From the NCBI RefSeq assembly GCF_013388255.1, contig NZ_CP058215.1, positions 2,223,332-2,287,331 on the forward strand: a stretch of DNA of 64,000 bases, written 5' to 3'. Shown here in pieces: positions 27,873 through 36,827 of this stretch (its first letter is position 1; every line of letters begins with the position of its first letter). Source of the DNA: Methanolobus zinderi. GTDB lineage: Archaea > Halobacteriota > Methanosarcinia > Methanosarcinales > Methanosarcinaceae. Made by a program: the position numbers and the translations under genes. The notes under the pieces were generated by a model. It searched no databases and had not been told where the DNA came from. It saw only the letters and a program-made list of their open reading frames with translations.

Positions 27873-28706
27873 ATGGCACAAAATATCCAGAGTCCTGAAA
27901 CTTTGCTTGAGAAACCACAGGAATCAAAGCTCATCAAACAGATGAGAGCGATCAAGAATAAGATTATGGTCATGAGTGGCAAAGGTGGAGTTGGTAAAAG
28001 TACCGTTGCCGCGAACCTTGCTGCGCGCCTTGCTGACCGTGGATATAAAGTGGGCCTGCTTGATGCGGATATACACGGACCAAGTATTCCAAAGATGTTC
28101 GGGATCGAGGATGAGAGACCAAATGTAGGTGAGGATGGGATTATACCCATTCCTGTAACTGAGAATCTGAGTATCATGTCAATAGCACTTTTGGTGGAGG
28201 ATAAGGACTCACCCATCATATGGAGAGGACCTGCAAAAATGGCAGCCATCAAACAGTTCCTTGAAGAGGTTGCATGGGGAAAGCTGGACTACCTGTTCAT
28301 TGATCTGCCGCCGGGTACAGGAGACGAACCACTGAGCATTGCACAGCTGATCGAGAAACTTGACGGTGCCGTAGTGGTAACCACTCCCCAGGACGTGGCC
28401 CTTCTGAGTGTTAGGAAATCCCTGACCTTTGCTCACATGCTCGAAGTACCTGTCATCGGTATTGTGGAGAACATGGGTGCTATGAGATGTCCGCACTGTG
28501 ATGAAAAGATAGACATCTACGGAATGGGTGGGGTCGAAAAGGCCGCTGCTGACTTTGATGTAGATGTCATCGGAGAGTTACCGATCGATCCTGAGATCGC
28601 TGATATAGAGGATCAGGGAAGGGTTCATCTCGAAGGAGACAGAGACCTTGAATGGTTCAGGGAATTCAGCAAGGTCGTAGACAGCGTGGAGAATTTCAAG
28701 AAATAA
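27873..28706 (+). CDS. apbC: Mrp/NBP35 (ApbC) family iron-sulfur cluster carrier ATPase
   Basis: A 277-residue P-loop ATPase that binds and transfers Fe-S clusters. The deviant Walker A SGKGGVGKST is at residues 35-44, the switch region DADIHGPSIPKM follows, Walker B is FIDLPPGTGD, and the cluster-binding CxxC is in MRCPHC near residue 208. A strong ribosome binding site, GAGGAGATC, precedes the ATG. It follows the DUF134 regulator and is followed by a terminator. It likely serves Fe-S protein maturation; the nearby hgcB and nrdD products are possible clients, which is inference. Confidence 0.95.
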   Translation: MAQNIQSPETLLEKPQESKLIKQMRAIKNKIMVMSGKGGVGKSTVAANLAARLADRGYKVGLLDADIHGPSIPKMFGIEDERPNVGEDGIIPIPVTENLSIMSIALLVEDKDSPIIWRGPAKMAAIKQFLEEVAWGKLDYLFIDLPPGTGDEPLSIAQLIEKLDGAVVVTTPQDVALLSVRKSLTFAHMLEVPVIGIVENMGAMRCPHCDEKIDIYGMGGVEKAAADFDVDVIGELPIDPEIADIEDQGRVHLEGDRDLEWFREFSKVVDSVENFKK

Positions 28707-28711
28707 TTACA

Positions 28712-28746
28712 CTAAGGGAACTTAGCCTCTTTTTTACTCTTTTTTA
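28712..28746 (+). terminator. Hairpin plus T-run terminator after apbC
   Basis: A perfect 5 bp stem CTAAG/CTTAG with a GGAA tetraloop (28712-28725) is followed by CCTCTTTTTT and a second T-run, ending 28746. It lies six bases after the apbC stop. Confidence 0.65.
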
Positions 28747-28763
28747 TCAGAACCCCGGGTTAG

Positions 28764-28771
28764 TTATATAG
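28764..28771 (+). promoter_or_regulatory. TATA box for the first nrdD, leaderless
   Basis: TTATATAG is centred 27 bases before ATG 28795, with no ribosome binding site between them. Confidence 0.5.
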
Positions 28772-28794
28772 ACTTCCGGAACAGATATTTTATC

Positions 28795-30603
28795 ATGGGA
28801 GTGGAAAGTAGTTCCAATAACATAGACAGACTTGGTTTTATCGATCCACTGGAACTTGTGGATGATGTCCTGTACGACAGTAGCTGGCTTCTCAAGGAGA
28901 ACTCGAACACACGTACCAGCCCCTCGGTCATTGATCTTCATCTCGCAACACAGATCAAGAAAAGATATGCTCTTGAAAAGCTCTACTCAAAGGAAGTAGC
29001 AAACGCCCATCTTGACGGGGTCATTCACATACATGATCTCCATAGTCCCTTCAAGCCCTACTGTAACGGTATAGATGCAAGAATATTTTTAATCGACGGA
29101 CTCAGGTTCCCTGATACGATAAGTCTTCCTGCAAGGCGCTTTGAGGCCGCACTTTACCATACGATGTCCTTTATGTTGCATTCACAGCAGTTCTTTGCGG
29201 GAGCCCAGGCCGTTGATATGCTGAACTGGCTACTTGCTCCCTATCTGTATTATGATAGTATCGATGAGGAAGAACTATACAAGATGATACAGGGATTCAT
29301 GTTCCAGATGAACCAGTCAAACCGTATTGGTGCACAGAGCGCGTTTACCAACATTGGTCTTCGCATTAGCTGTCCGTCAATGCTTGAAGATGAAAGGGTA
29401 ATCTTTGGAGGCAAACTGCTTGATGCGACCTATCGTGAATTTGAACACGAGGCAAGATCAATATACAGGACCTTTATGGAAGTTGCGGCAGCAGGAGATG
29501 CAAGCGGAGCACCTTTTACTTTCCCGTTACTCACCACTGCAATAACAGAGGACATTGATCCGGATGATGAGCTCTGGCACAGTACCATGAGGGCTGCTTC
29601 AAGTACCGGTGCGCCATATTTTCTGAATCTTACAGCAGACTACCTCGAGGAGGAAACTGTGCAGGCCATGTGCTGCCGTTTGCTTGCAAAACACAGCGGA
29701 GGGATCTGGAGTGCGGGAGGCATCGGAACAGGTTCCAACAAAGTTGTCTCCGTGAATTTGCCAGGCATAACGGCAAGAATAAACTTCCCTGATGACCTAT
29801 ATACCGAAATTGACAGGGTAATGGAAATAAGCCGTCAGGCACTCCTGGAAGGAAACGAGATAATAAGGAGATCACTTTATGAATGGAGGCTGCTGCCATG
29901 GCTTATGAACAATACCAGTGAAGAAATACCTTACTATGATTTCGCAAAACGCCATCTCACCTTCGGAGTTGTCGGCCTGAATGAATGTCTGATGAATCTA
30001 ACAGGCAGACCACTGACAGAGCAGCAGGAAACGGGTCTTGAGATAATACGGCATATATCCGAAAAGATCACGCAATTCTCTATTGAGGACGGGATAGAGT
30101 ACACACTGGAGCAGACTCCTGCCGAAAGTACGGCTTACAGGTTTGCACTGCTGGACAGCCACAGGTATGGAAAACGTGCAAATGTGCAGGGCACTGTAAA
30201 CACTCCCTATTACACAAATTCAACCCATGTCCCATACAACAGTAACATCTCCCTTATTGACCGCATAAACATTGAATCCGAATTCCATCCCTATTTCACA
30301 GGTGGCACCATATGCCACATATGGATTGGAGAGAGCACTCCGGACCCTGAAGGATTGAGCAGGTTCATACAGCGACTTGCGGGAACGAAACTTGCATATT
30401 TCTGCCTGTCCCCTGATTTTTCGGTTTGCATTAACGGACACACCACACGTGGAAAAAGGGAGACATGCCTGCTCTGCGGCGAGGAGGTAGCAGACCATAT
30501 TTCCAGGGTTACGGGATATTACGGACATGTCAGCAACTGGAACCCCGGAAAGCGCATGGAGTATGAGCAGAGGCACAGGTACGATTGCTCTGCGAAAAAA
30601 TAA
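28795..30603 (+). CDS. Class III anaerobic ribonucleotide reductase-like protein without ATP cone
   Basis: A 602-residue glycyl-radical protein of the NrdD family, which reduces ribonucleoside triphosphates in anaerobes. The catalytic barrel is recognisable (HDLHSPFKPYCNG, KVVSVNLPGI, YYTNSTHVP, SLIDRINIE). A C-terminal CLLC pair probably belongs to the zinc site. The glycyl-radical loop ISRVTGYYG is intact. It lacks the N-terminal ATP-cone found in the second nrdD of this window (45183-47591), so it should escape that allosteric control. No activase is adjacent; it may rely on NrdG at 44393. A TATA box 27 bases upstream suggests a leaderless mRNA. It could be a specialised NrdD or another glycyl-radical enzyme of the same family. 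Confidence 0.88.
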   Translation: MGVESSSNNIDRLGFIDPLELVDDVLYDSSWLLKENSNTRTSPSVIDLHLATQIKKRYALEKLYSKEVANAHLDGVIHIHDLHSPFKPYCNGIDARIFLIDGLRFPDTISLPARRFEAALYHTMSFMLHSQQFFAGAQAVDMLNWLLAPYLYYDSIDEEELYKMIQGFMFQMNQSNRIGAQSAFTNIGLRISCPSMLEDERVIFGGKLLDATYREFEHEARSIYRTFMEVAAAGDASGAPFTFPLLTTAITEDIDPDDELWHSTMRAASSTGAPYFLNLTADYLEEETVQAMCCRLLAKHSGGIWSAGGIGTGSNKVVSVNLPGITARINFPDDLYTEIDRVMEISRQALLEGNEIIRRSLYEWRLLPWLMNNTSEEIPYYDFAKRHLTFGVVGLNECLMNLTGRPLTEQQETGLEIIRHISEKITQFSIEDGIEYTLEQTPAESTAYRFALLDSHRYGKRANVQGTVNTPYYTNSTHVPYNSNISLIDRINIESEFHPYFTGGTICHIWIGESTPDPEGLSRFIQRLAGTKLAYFCLSPDFSVCINGHTTRGKRETCLLCGEEVADHISRVTGYYGHVSNWNPGKRMEYEQRHRYDCSAKK

Positions 30604-30629
30604 ATAAGCATGCAGGCATCTGAAGATGT

Positions 30630-31346
30630 ATGCAATTCCAGAGCGAAAGGACGTTTAAATGGCTGCTTTCCCAGGACATCAGTAATGTCAAGCAAATCTC
30701 ACGTGTAATCCAGGCAGCTTATCTCTGGGATGTAAAGACAGACCTGGTTTCTAAGCTCATCGATCTGAAAAAAGGAGCCTGCTGGGAAAATTCACTCAGG
30801 GATACTGCACGTGCAGCCTCAGCTCTGGCCCCTGGAGGTACTGTTTTTTCCGATGTGATAGCATGGATGCTCTCTGAACAAAAAGACATGGCATGGAATA
30901 ACGATGTCTATGATACTGCATATGTACTGGCTTCACTTGCGGATATGGGAGTTTGGAACAGAGAAGGTTGTTTGTGGCTTATTGATAACTACGGAGCCTC
31001 ATGGGAACATCCCGGAACAACTGCCCTGATCATAAACGCACTGAAAAAACAGGACGAGATTTGTGAAGATGAGAGCAATGATCTTGAAAAGTTCATAGAT
31101 GAGCGTGCTGAATGGATACTCTCAGAACGCACTGCAGAAGGAGCTTGGAAAACCCCTGCCACAAGCAATATAGTAATGCAGGCCCTGATAAACACAGGTT
31201 ACTGTTCTGAACTCGGAGAATCCGTCCAGTGGTTGCTGGACAGGATGAACGATAATGGCTCCTGGGGAAAAAATGAGGGTGACATCAATACAACAGCGTT
31301 GAGCCTGATCACTCTTGCATCTCTGGAGAAGGCTGGTCTTCCATAG
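30630..31346 (+). CDS. Alpha-alpha toroid repeat protein (prenyltransferase/squalene-cyclase-like)
   Basis: A 238-residue helical-repeat protein. Repeats contain tryptophan motifs like those of terpenoid cyclase/prenyltransferase toroids: CWENSLRDTARAASAL, MAWNNDVYDTAYVLASL, GAWKTPATSNIVMQAL and NGSWGKNEGDINTTAL. It is too short for a full squalene cyclase, and no DxDD acid motif is evident, so catalysis is not implied; protein binding or a subunit role is possible. It starts 26 bases after the first nrdD and ends with a 38-base tail-to-tail overlap with the kinase gene on the opposite strand. Confidence 0.7.
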   Translation: MQFQSERTFKWLLSQDISNVKQISRVIQAAYLWDVKTDLVSKLIDLKKGACWENSLRDTARAASALAPGGTVFSDVIAWMLSEQKDMAWNNDVYDTAYVLASLADMGVWNREGCLWLIDNYGASWEHPGTTALIINALKKQDEICEDESNDLEKFIDERAEWILSERTAEGAWKTPATSNIVMQALINTGYCSELGESVQWLLDRMNDNGSWGKNEGDINTTALSLITLASLEKAGLP

Positions 31347-33324
31347 ATTTCTGCTTGAAGGGAAGCGTCACATGAATAGTGGTGCCTTCACCCTGTCTGC
31401 TTTCAGCCCATATTTCTCCTTTATGAGCTTCGATTATCTTTTTACAGATATAAAGACCAAGACCATTTCCGCCATACTTGCGTGTGGAAGAGCCATCGAC
31501 CTGGTAGAACCTGTTGAATATGTTCAGAATCTCCGTATCCCCTATACCAATCCCGTTATCTGCTATCTGCAGATGGGCATGATCGTCTTCATTTGACGCA
31601 GATATCTTAATAATCCCCTTGTCAGGTGTGAATTTGACGGAGTTATCGATAAGATTTACAAATACATTCCTCAGGTAATCCAGATCCCCTTCTATGAGAG
31701 GGAGGTCGCAGGGAAGATCTTTTTCAATTGTATGTCCCTTGCTGGTTATTTCAGGAGACCTGTCATTGATGGCAGACTCCAGGACCTCTGTCAGGCGAAG
31801 AGGAATGAACGTATAATCCACATTACCACCTTCGGTAATACTGACATAGAGCAGGGAATCGATCAGTCTTTTGAGCCTCTCGGAGCTGAGCATGATCTTT
31901 TCCATGGCATCATGCTGTCTTTCGTTCAGATCTCCCAGGGCGCCGTCAAACATCAGTTCACTGTACCCTTTGATCGGGATAAGGGGCGTGGTGAGTTCAT
32001 GCCTCAGGTTTGAAAGGAATTCGTCCTTCATCCTGTCAAGGGACTTGAGCTCCTCATTTGCCTTTGAAAGCTCGTCAGCATATGTGTTCAGGGCTTCTTC
32101 CGCAGCTTTGCGCTCGGTGAAATCCTCTACAACACATACACCACCCATGAGTTTTCCTTCTTCGGATATCACCGGACTGAACTCTGCCTTGATCGGTATG
32201 ACCTTGCTTGAGAAAGGTGAATGGAAATTGTCCTCATATCTGGCAGGAATACCAGCAAGAACCTGCCTGATGGCTTTCTTAATGGATCTGTCCCTGAAAG
32301 ATCTGAGCATATTAAAGCCCATGATAGAAGATATTACATTTTCTTCAGGAGCCCCCACGATCTTCACGAAATTCTCATTACACTGAGTGATAACACCATT
32401 TTCGTCAAAGTGGAATATTCCCAGCGGGGACTTCTCGAACATCATACGATATTTGTTCTTGGAAATGGTCATCAGACGCTCTTTCATCTTACGTTTGGAG
32501 ATGTCATTCAGAAAAGCGCCATGGAAAACTTCTCCTTTTACATGAGTAGTATTGATGGATATCTCCACAGGGAACTCACTGCCATCTTTTCGCAGGCCTG
32601 TGACCTCGAATATCCGCCCTACAACAGGAGACTTGCCAATGGATATGATCTGATCCCAGCCCTCATGGGCCTTCCTGTAGCGCTTGGGCATGATGATTGT
32701 GAGGGGCTGACCAAGAGCTTCCTCTTCCTCATATCCGAACAATTCAGCAGCAGCTTTGTTCCAGAAAGTTATGTGGCCGCTGGAATCGGAAAAGATAACT
32801 GCATAGGTGGCAGCTCCAAGGAAGGAAAGAAGTTTTGTATTCTCTCTGATCACCTTTTTCTTTTGAACGATATCACTGCCGATCAAGAGAAAACCGCTGG
32901 TTGAGCCATCCCCGTCCTGGAGGATGGTCACCTTCAGATCCATGTTCAGTTCCGTACCGTCCCTGCACTGAACCAGGCATTCAAAAGAATCCTGTGAGCT
33001 GGTTTCATCACATGAGACAGATGAGAAATCTGCCTTTAGCTTATCCTGCAGATTTGCAGGAACAAAAATGTCGAGCCAGCTCTTATTTTCAACATCCTGG
33101 GCAGCGTAACCTGATAATGAGCTTGCTTTTTTATTTATTGACACAATGTTGTGTTCATTGTCAATAAGAAGGATAAATCCATTAACGAGATCAAGAAAAG
33201 GTTTTGCGGATCTCACTTCTTCAGAAGAGAGATTACCGGTGAAGACAAGATCAGGATCAATCTCCAAGGAGCAATTTTGCTCGGTAAGTTCTGATAAATC
33301 CTGATTCTTATTATGAGATTCCAT
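31309..33324 (-). CDS. Soluble PAS-domain sensor histidine kinase
   Basis: A 671-residue kinase without membrane segments. Three PAS domains (about 40-155, 165-285 and 290-410; the second is strongest, with VIFSDSSGHITFWNKAA) precede a dimerisation/phosphoacceptor helix with LRHELTTPL, and an HATPase domain with N box NLIDNSVKF, DNGIGIG and GGNGLGLYI. AAGGTG lies upstream of the ATG. No response regulator is adjacent, so the partner is unknown; such orphan PAS kinases are abundant in Methanosarcinales. The signal may be redox or a small ligand in the PAS domains, but no haem motif is evident. Confidence 0.93.
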   Translation of the reverse strand: MESHNKNQDLSELTEQNCSLEIDPDLVFTGNLSSEEVRSAKPFLDLVNGFILLIDNEHNIVSINKKASSLSGYAAQDVENKSWLDIFVPANLQDKLKADFSSVSCDETSSQDSFECLVQCRDGTELNMDLKVTILQDGDGSTSGFLLIGSDIVQKKKVIRENTKLLSFLGAATYAVIFSDSSGHITFWNKAAAELFGYEEEEALGQPLTIIMPKRYRKAHEGWDQIISIGKSPVVGRIFEVTGLRKDGSEFPVEISINTTHVKGEVFHGAFLNDISKRKMKERLMTISKNKYRMMFEKSPLGIFHFDENGVITQCNENFVKIVGAPEENVISSIMGFNMLRSFRDRSIKKAIRQVLAGIPARYEDNFHSPFSSKVIPIKAEFSPVISEEGKLMGGVCVVEDFTERKAAEEALNTYADELSKANEELKSLDRMKDEFLSNLRHELTTPLIPIKGYSELMFDGALGDLNERQHDAMEKIMLSSERLKRLIDSLLYVSITEGGNVDYTFIPLRLTEVLESAINDRSPEITSKGHTIEKDLPCDLPLIEGDLDYLRNVFVNLIDNSVKFTPDKGIIKISASNEDDHAHLQIADNGIGIGDTEILNIFNRFYQVDGSSTRKYGGNGLGLYICKKIIEAHKGEIWAESRQGEGTTIHVTLPFKQKSMEDQPSPEMQE

Positions 33325-33524
33325 CCATACACCTTAATCCATGAAAACCAGCCGCATCTTAGGATATATTAAAATGTTAAGATATGCAATTGTATATAGT
33401 TTGTAATATATAATAGTTTTTATTAGAGTGGCCGAAAACTAGCTTTTTTTATCTGCCGGTTTATTGTTCTGTTCAGAGCAGGATTTATAATTAACAAAAG
33501 TATTAAGGTAATACGGTGAATGCG

Positions 33525-33956
33525 ATGAGTGAAGAGTTCATAAAGTACCACGAGGAATCAAACACCTACATTGCCCGAAAACGATCATATTTTGAGAATG
33601 ATATAAACATCGACGGGAACTTTATTGTGGGAGCAGGATCCGGATTCTGGAAAAACCTCAATGTCAAGGGAACTCTTAAGCTCGGTAAAGGTTCTTCTGT
33701 CAAAGGAAACATCAGGGCTGATGATATAGTTATCGGATCCAGGTCTGAGATACAGGGTGACATCGAAGCGGCAAATGACCTGAAGCTCTTTGACAGGGTT
33801 ACTGTTCATGGTTCGGCAATTTCCGGAAAGACAATGTCCATAAGACCTGGATCTACGGTAGGTTTTGCCAGGGCCAGTGAAGTGCTCGAGCTCATCGGAA
33901 AGGTAAATGTTAAGGAAATAGAATCAGGAACAAAAGTAATTGTGCGTTCTGAGTGA
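33525..33956 (+). CDS. Bactofilin-like (polymer-forming) beta-helix protein
   Basis: A 143-residue protein with a repetitive right-handed beta-helix: INIDGNFIVGAGSGFW, LNVKGTLKLGKGSSVKG, IRADDIVIGSRSEIQG, DIEAANDLKLF, VHGSAISGK. This resembles bactofilins and other polymer-forming cytoskeletal proteins. A C-terminal non-repeat segment follows. ATG 33525 is chosen because GGTGA sits 5 bases before it; GTG 33516 is in frame. A TATA-like TTTATAAT near 33484 fits a short leader. Whether archaeal members form filaments is not known to me. Confidence 0.75.
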   Translation: MSEEFIKYHEESNTYIARKRSYFENDINIDGNFIVGAGSGFWKNLNVKGTLKLGKGSSVKGNIRADDIVIGSRSEIQGDIEAANDLKLFDRVTVHGSAISGKTMSIRPGSTVGFARASEVLELIGKVNVKEIESGTKVIVRSE

Positions 33957-33974
33957 AATTGAGATTTCTCCTGT

Positions 33975-34733
33975 TCACTTCTTTTGTTCCTCGGAAAGCA
34001 ATTTCAGCAAATGGTTACGCAACTGGTTGACTTCCAGACTTGTCCTGTCACGGGGTCTTGGAATATCAACCCTTGTGATCTCCTTGATCTTACCCGGGCG
34101 TGCGGTGAACATCACGATCCTGTCAGCCAGGAAAACAGCCTCATCCACACTGTGTGTGACAAAGAGGACAGTAAGATGCTTTTTTTGCCATATGTTGAGT
34201 AACTCATGCTGCAGAGAATTTCTTGTCTGGGCATCCAGTGCTCCGAAGGGTTCATCCATCAGCAGCACTTCAGGTTCGTTTGCAAGGGCACGTGCAATGG
34301 CAACCCTCTGTTTCATTCCACCTGAGAGTTCATGGGGATAGCTGTCCCTGAACTGTGTAAGACCCACAAGTTCCAGATATTTTTCAGCTTCCTCAAGAGC
34401 CTCATTTCTGGGAATTCCTCTCATCCTGGGACCGAATATTATGTTGTCTTTGACCGATTTCCATGGAAAGAGAGAGTATTCCTGAAACACCATACCTCTC
34501 TTGGGTCCGGGACCGGTTATTTTCTCATTACCCACGACTATCTCACCCTGATCGGGCGTGTCAAGACCTGAGATGACCCTGAGAAGGGTGGTCTTTCCAC
34601 ATCCTGAAGGTCCGATAAAGCATACGAATTCCTGATCCTTGATGTCAAGGTCTATATTGTCAAGAGCAAGGGTCTGAGTGACCTCATCTTTTACAAACTT
34701 ACGCGAGACGCCTTTTACACTGACACTGCTCAT
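33975..34733 (-). CDS. ABC transporter ATP-binding protein, SsuB/TauB family
   Basis: A 252-residue ATPase of the nitrate/sulfonate/taurine importer family. Walker A is GPSGCGKTT, the signature is LSGGMKQRV and Walker B is VLLMDEPFGALD, with H-loop VTHS. The start ATG 34733 overlaps the permease stop (TAATG) and has GGTGATGTA upstream. An extension to 34757 would lie inside the permease gene. It is the last gene of a permease-ATPase pair downstream of the binding protein. It ends convergently, 18 bases from the bactofilin-like gene. Confidence 0.94.
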   Translation of the reverse strand: MSSVSVKGVSRKFVKDEVTQTLALDNIDLDIKDQEFVCFIGPSGCGKTTLLRVISGLDTPDQGEIVVGNEKITGPGPKRGMVFQEYSLFPWKSVKDNIIFGPRMRGIPRNEALEEAEKYLELVGLTQFRDSYPHELSGGMKQRVAIARALANEPEVLLMDEPFGALDAQTRNSLQHELLNIWQKKHLTVLFVTHSVDEAVFLADRIVMFTARPGKIKEITRVDIPRPRDRTSLEVNQLRNHLLKLLSEEQKK

Positions 34734-35554
34734 TACATCACCACCCCTGTACGCCACTTGAGGAACCTTCCTTCAAGATAATAGCGTAGCATGCGGTCGA
34801 TAAGCAGTCCCAGGAATCCCAGCACAAGCATGTAGACAAGTACGAAATCCATATTGTGCAGGTAGTAGTGGTGCCATATCTTATAGCCAAGTCCGTTCCT
34901 GCTAACACCGAACATCTCCGCAGCTACCAGACACATCCATCCGACTCCCATGGCAATACGCACACCGGCAACTATCGAGGGTAGTGCCGAAGGAAGTGCA
35001 ACATGTCGTATCAGTTCACGGTCGGTATTACATCCCAGGACCTTAGCGGCTTCCACATATATACGGGGAATGTTCTTGAAGCCGGTAAAGGTGTTGATCA
35101 CTATTGGAAACAGGGCTCCTATGAATATCACGAATCCCGCCCCGAAGGGGTTAAGGCCAATCCATATGATGGCAAAGGGAATCCAGGCAAGTGGCGGAAT
35201 CGGACGAACTATCTCAATGAGAGGGTCAAGTACCCTGTCAACCGATCGGAACCATCCCATGAGCATACCCACAGGCATGCCTACCAGGAGTGCAGCTATG
35301 AGACCTATTAAGAAATGCATCATACTGTACAAAAGATCTACAATCAGCACAGGCAGCTCCATGGAGAGCAAAGGAAAGTTAACCTGCCTTGAGATCACAG
35401 AAATAAATGCAAGGGAAACATCTGTAAAGCTTGGAAGGAAGAATTTATTCTGTACTACATAAACAGCTACAAGCTGCCATATAACCAATGCAGCCAGAAT
35501 GGAAAAAATTTCCACGCCCTTATCCTTTAAACTTTGAAAATGTTCCCTGACCAT
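34733..35554 (-). CDS. ABC transporter permease, SsuC/TauC family
   Basis: A 273-residue permease with about six membrane segments and the EAA-type loop EAAKVLGCNTDRELIRHVALP. GGAGGAATA precedes the ATG. It pairs with the ATPase downstream and the lipoprotein upstream (90-base gap). Confidence 0.94.
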   Translation of the reverse strand: MVREHFQSLKDKGVEIFSILAALVIWQLVAVYVVQNKFFLPSFTDVSLAFISVISRQVNFPLLSMELPVLIVDLLYSMMHFLIGLIAALLVGMPVGMLMGWFRSVDRVLDPLIEIVRPIPPLAWIPFAIIWIGLNPFGAGFVIFIGALFPIVINTFTGFKNIPRIYVEAAKVLGCNTDRELIRHVALPSALPSIVAGVRIAMGVGWMCLVAAEMFGVSRNGLGYKIWHHYYLHNMDFVLVYMLVLGFLGLLIDRMLRYYLEGRFLKWRTGVVM

Positions 35555-35644
35555 TATTCCTCCGGTTTGAAAAAAATCAGTATTATTTTAGACCGGTTTG
35601 TAAATGTTTTTATCATTATTCAACTTACTGCTAAAATAAAAAAA

Positions 35645-36673
35645 TTATTGATCCAGAGCTTCATAGAAGCTCAGATCAAATATGTCATCCTGCTCAAGTG
35701 GTGCACTGATGTAACCAAGTTCGTACTGTACCTGAGCATAGTCCACTGTGGAGTTGACTATGAGGTTTGGATCTGAGACCCATTCTCCGTCCCAGTCATT
35801 AATCGACTGCTCTACGACTTCAACATCCCAGTCCTGGTCATCGGCAAATATCTGTGCTGCCTCATCAGGGTTCTCCACTGTATACTCGGTTGCACGTACG
35901 TGTGTTTCCACGATCTGCTGGACCATTTCAGGGTTCTCACGAATGAGATCACCGCTAACGACAACAACACAGCATGCGTGATCTTCCTGGATCTCACCTG
36001 AAGATACTACTGATCTGCCAACGCCTTCCTCTGCAATGAGAGTTGGTGCGGGATGTGGCAGGAACACAGCATCAACCTGTTCGGCTGAGATAGCTGTCAT
36101 CGCATCTCCCGGACCCATTGGTACGATGGTAACATCGTTCTCTGGATCGATGTTGTTTGACTCAAGCCAGTTCCTCAGGAGTGTATCCTGTATTGTTCCT
36201 GGCGGGAAGGTGGCTATTCTCAGGCCTTTCAGATCTTCCGGACTCTCGTATTCATATTCATTACGCAATACGATATCAGACCCCTGTATCTGTGCCGCAG
36301 CAACGATCTTTCCGTCCAGGCCATTTGCAATAGCAGCTACCACCGGGGCAGCACCTACATATGCTACATCCAGCTCACCTGAGAGCATGGCCTGCATTTC
36401 AGGAGCGCCTGTAGGGAATACATTGTCATTTAGTGTTTCAACACCAAATGGAGAGAGATCTTCAGTCCACCATCCATTATCTTTTGCTGCAAGATAGGCA
36501 ATCTGGTGGGTACTTGGCTGATAACCGAATGTTAGTTCTGTAACCGTTGCTCCTTCTGTTTCGTTTCCTGTGTCTGTACCCTGTTCTGCGCAGCCGGACA
36601 CGAGTACGGCCACAGCCACAAGAATTGTTAATATCAAAAATGTGGATGATTTTAGAAACTTTCTGCTGTCCAT
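35645..36673 (-). CDS. Substrate-binding lipoprotein of SsuABC-type importer
   Basis: A 342-residue binding protein with a lipobox-type signal (LVAVAVLVSGC) and the NMT1/SsuA fold: FGYQPSTHQIAYLAAKDNGWW, then VAYVGAAPVVAAIANG and GLRIATFPPGTIQDTLL. The family carries alkanesulfonates, nitrate, taurine or thiamine precursors. The substrate is not decided by sequence; for a methanogen a sulfonate or similar is plausible. GGTGATAAT precedes the ATG. A minus-strand TATA region lies near 36708-36730. A divergent HTH regulator lies 154 bases away. Confidence 0.92.
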   Translation of the reverse strand: MDSRKFLKSSTFLILTILVAVAVLVSGCAEQGTDTGNETEGATVTELTFGYQPSTHQIAYLAAKDNGWWTEDLSPFGVETLNDNVFPTGAPEMQAMLSGELDVAYVGAAPVVAAIANGLDGKIVAAAQIQGSDIVLRNEYEYESPEDLKGLRIATFPPGTIQDTLLRNWLESNNIDPENDVTIVPMGPGDAMTAISAEQVDAVFLPHPAPTLIAEEGVGRSVVSSGEIQEDHACCVVVVSGDLIRENPEMVQQIVETHVRATEYTVENPDEAAQIFADDQDWDVEVVEQSINDWDGEWVSDPNLIVNSTVDYAQVQYELGYISAPLEQDDIFDLSFYEALDQ

Positions 36674-36781
36674 ATTATCACCTTTTAATGTTCAATAACT
36701 AAAGTTCGAACAATATATATTATATATATTTCCCTAAAAGAGCTTAATTTATCCCAAACGTATTAATACTAAAGAGAACAT

Positions 36782-36807
36782 TGCCTAAATAGGACATTTA
36801 TTTGGCA
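36782..36807. promoter_or_regulatory. Inverted repeat at the regulator promoter, candidate operator
   Basis: Half sites TGCCTAAATA (from 36782) and, inverted, TGCCAAATAA (ending 36807) face each other over 26 bp, with a one-base offset. The repeat lies 20 bases upstream of the regulator ATG, in the divergent spacer between the regulator and the binding-protein gene. An 8 bp palindrome GTTCGAAC lies nearby (36702-36709), next to the importer TATA region. Confidence 0.4.
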
Positions 36808-36827
36808 CAAATAGTGAGGTGGGAAGA

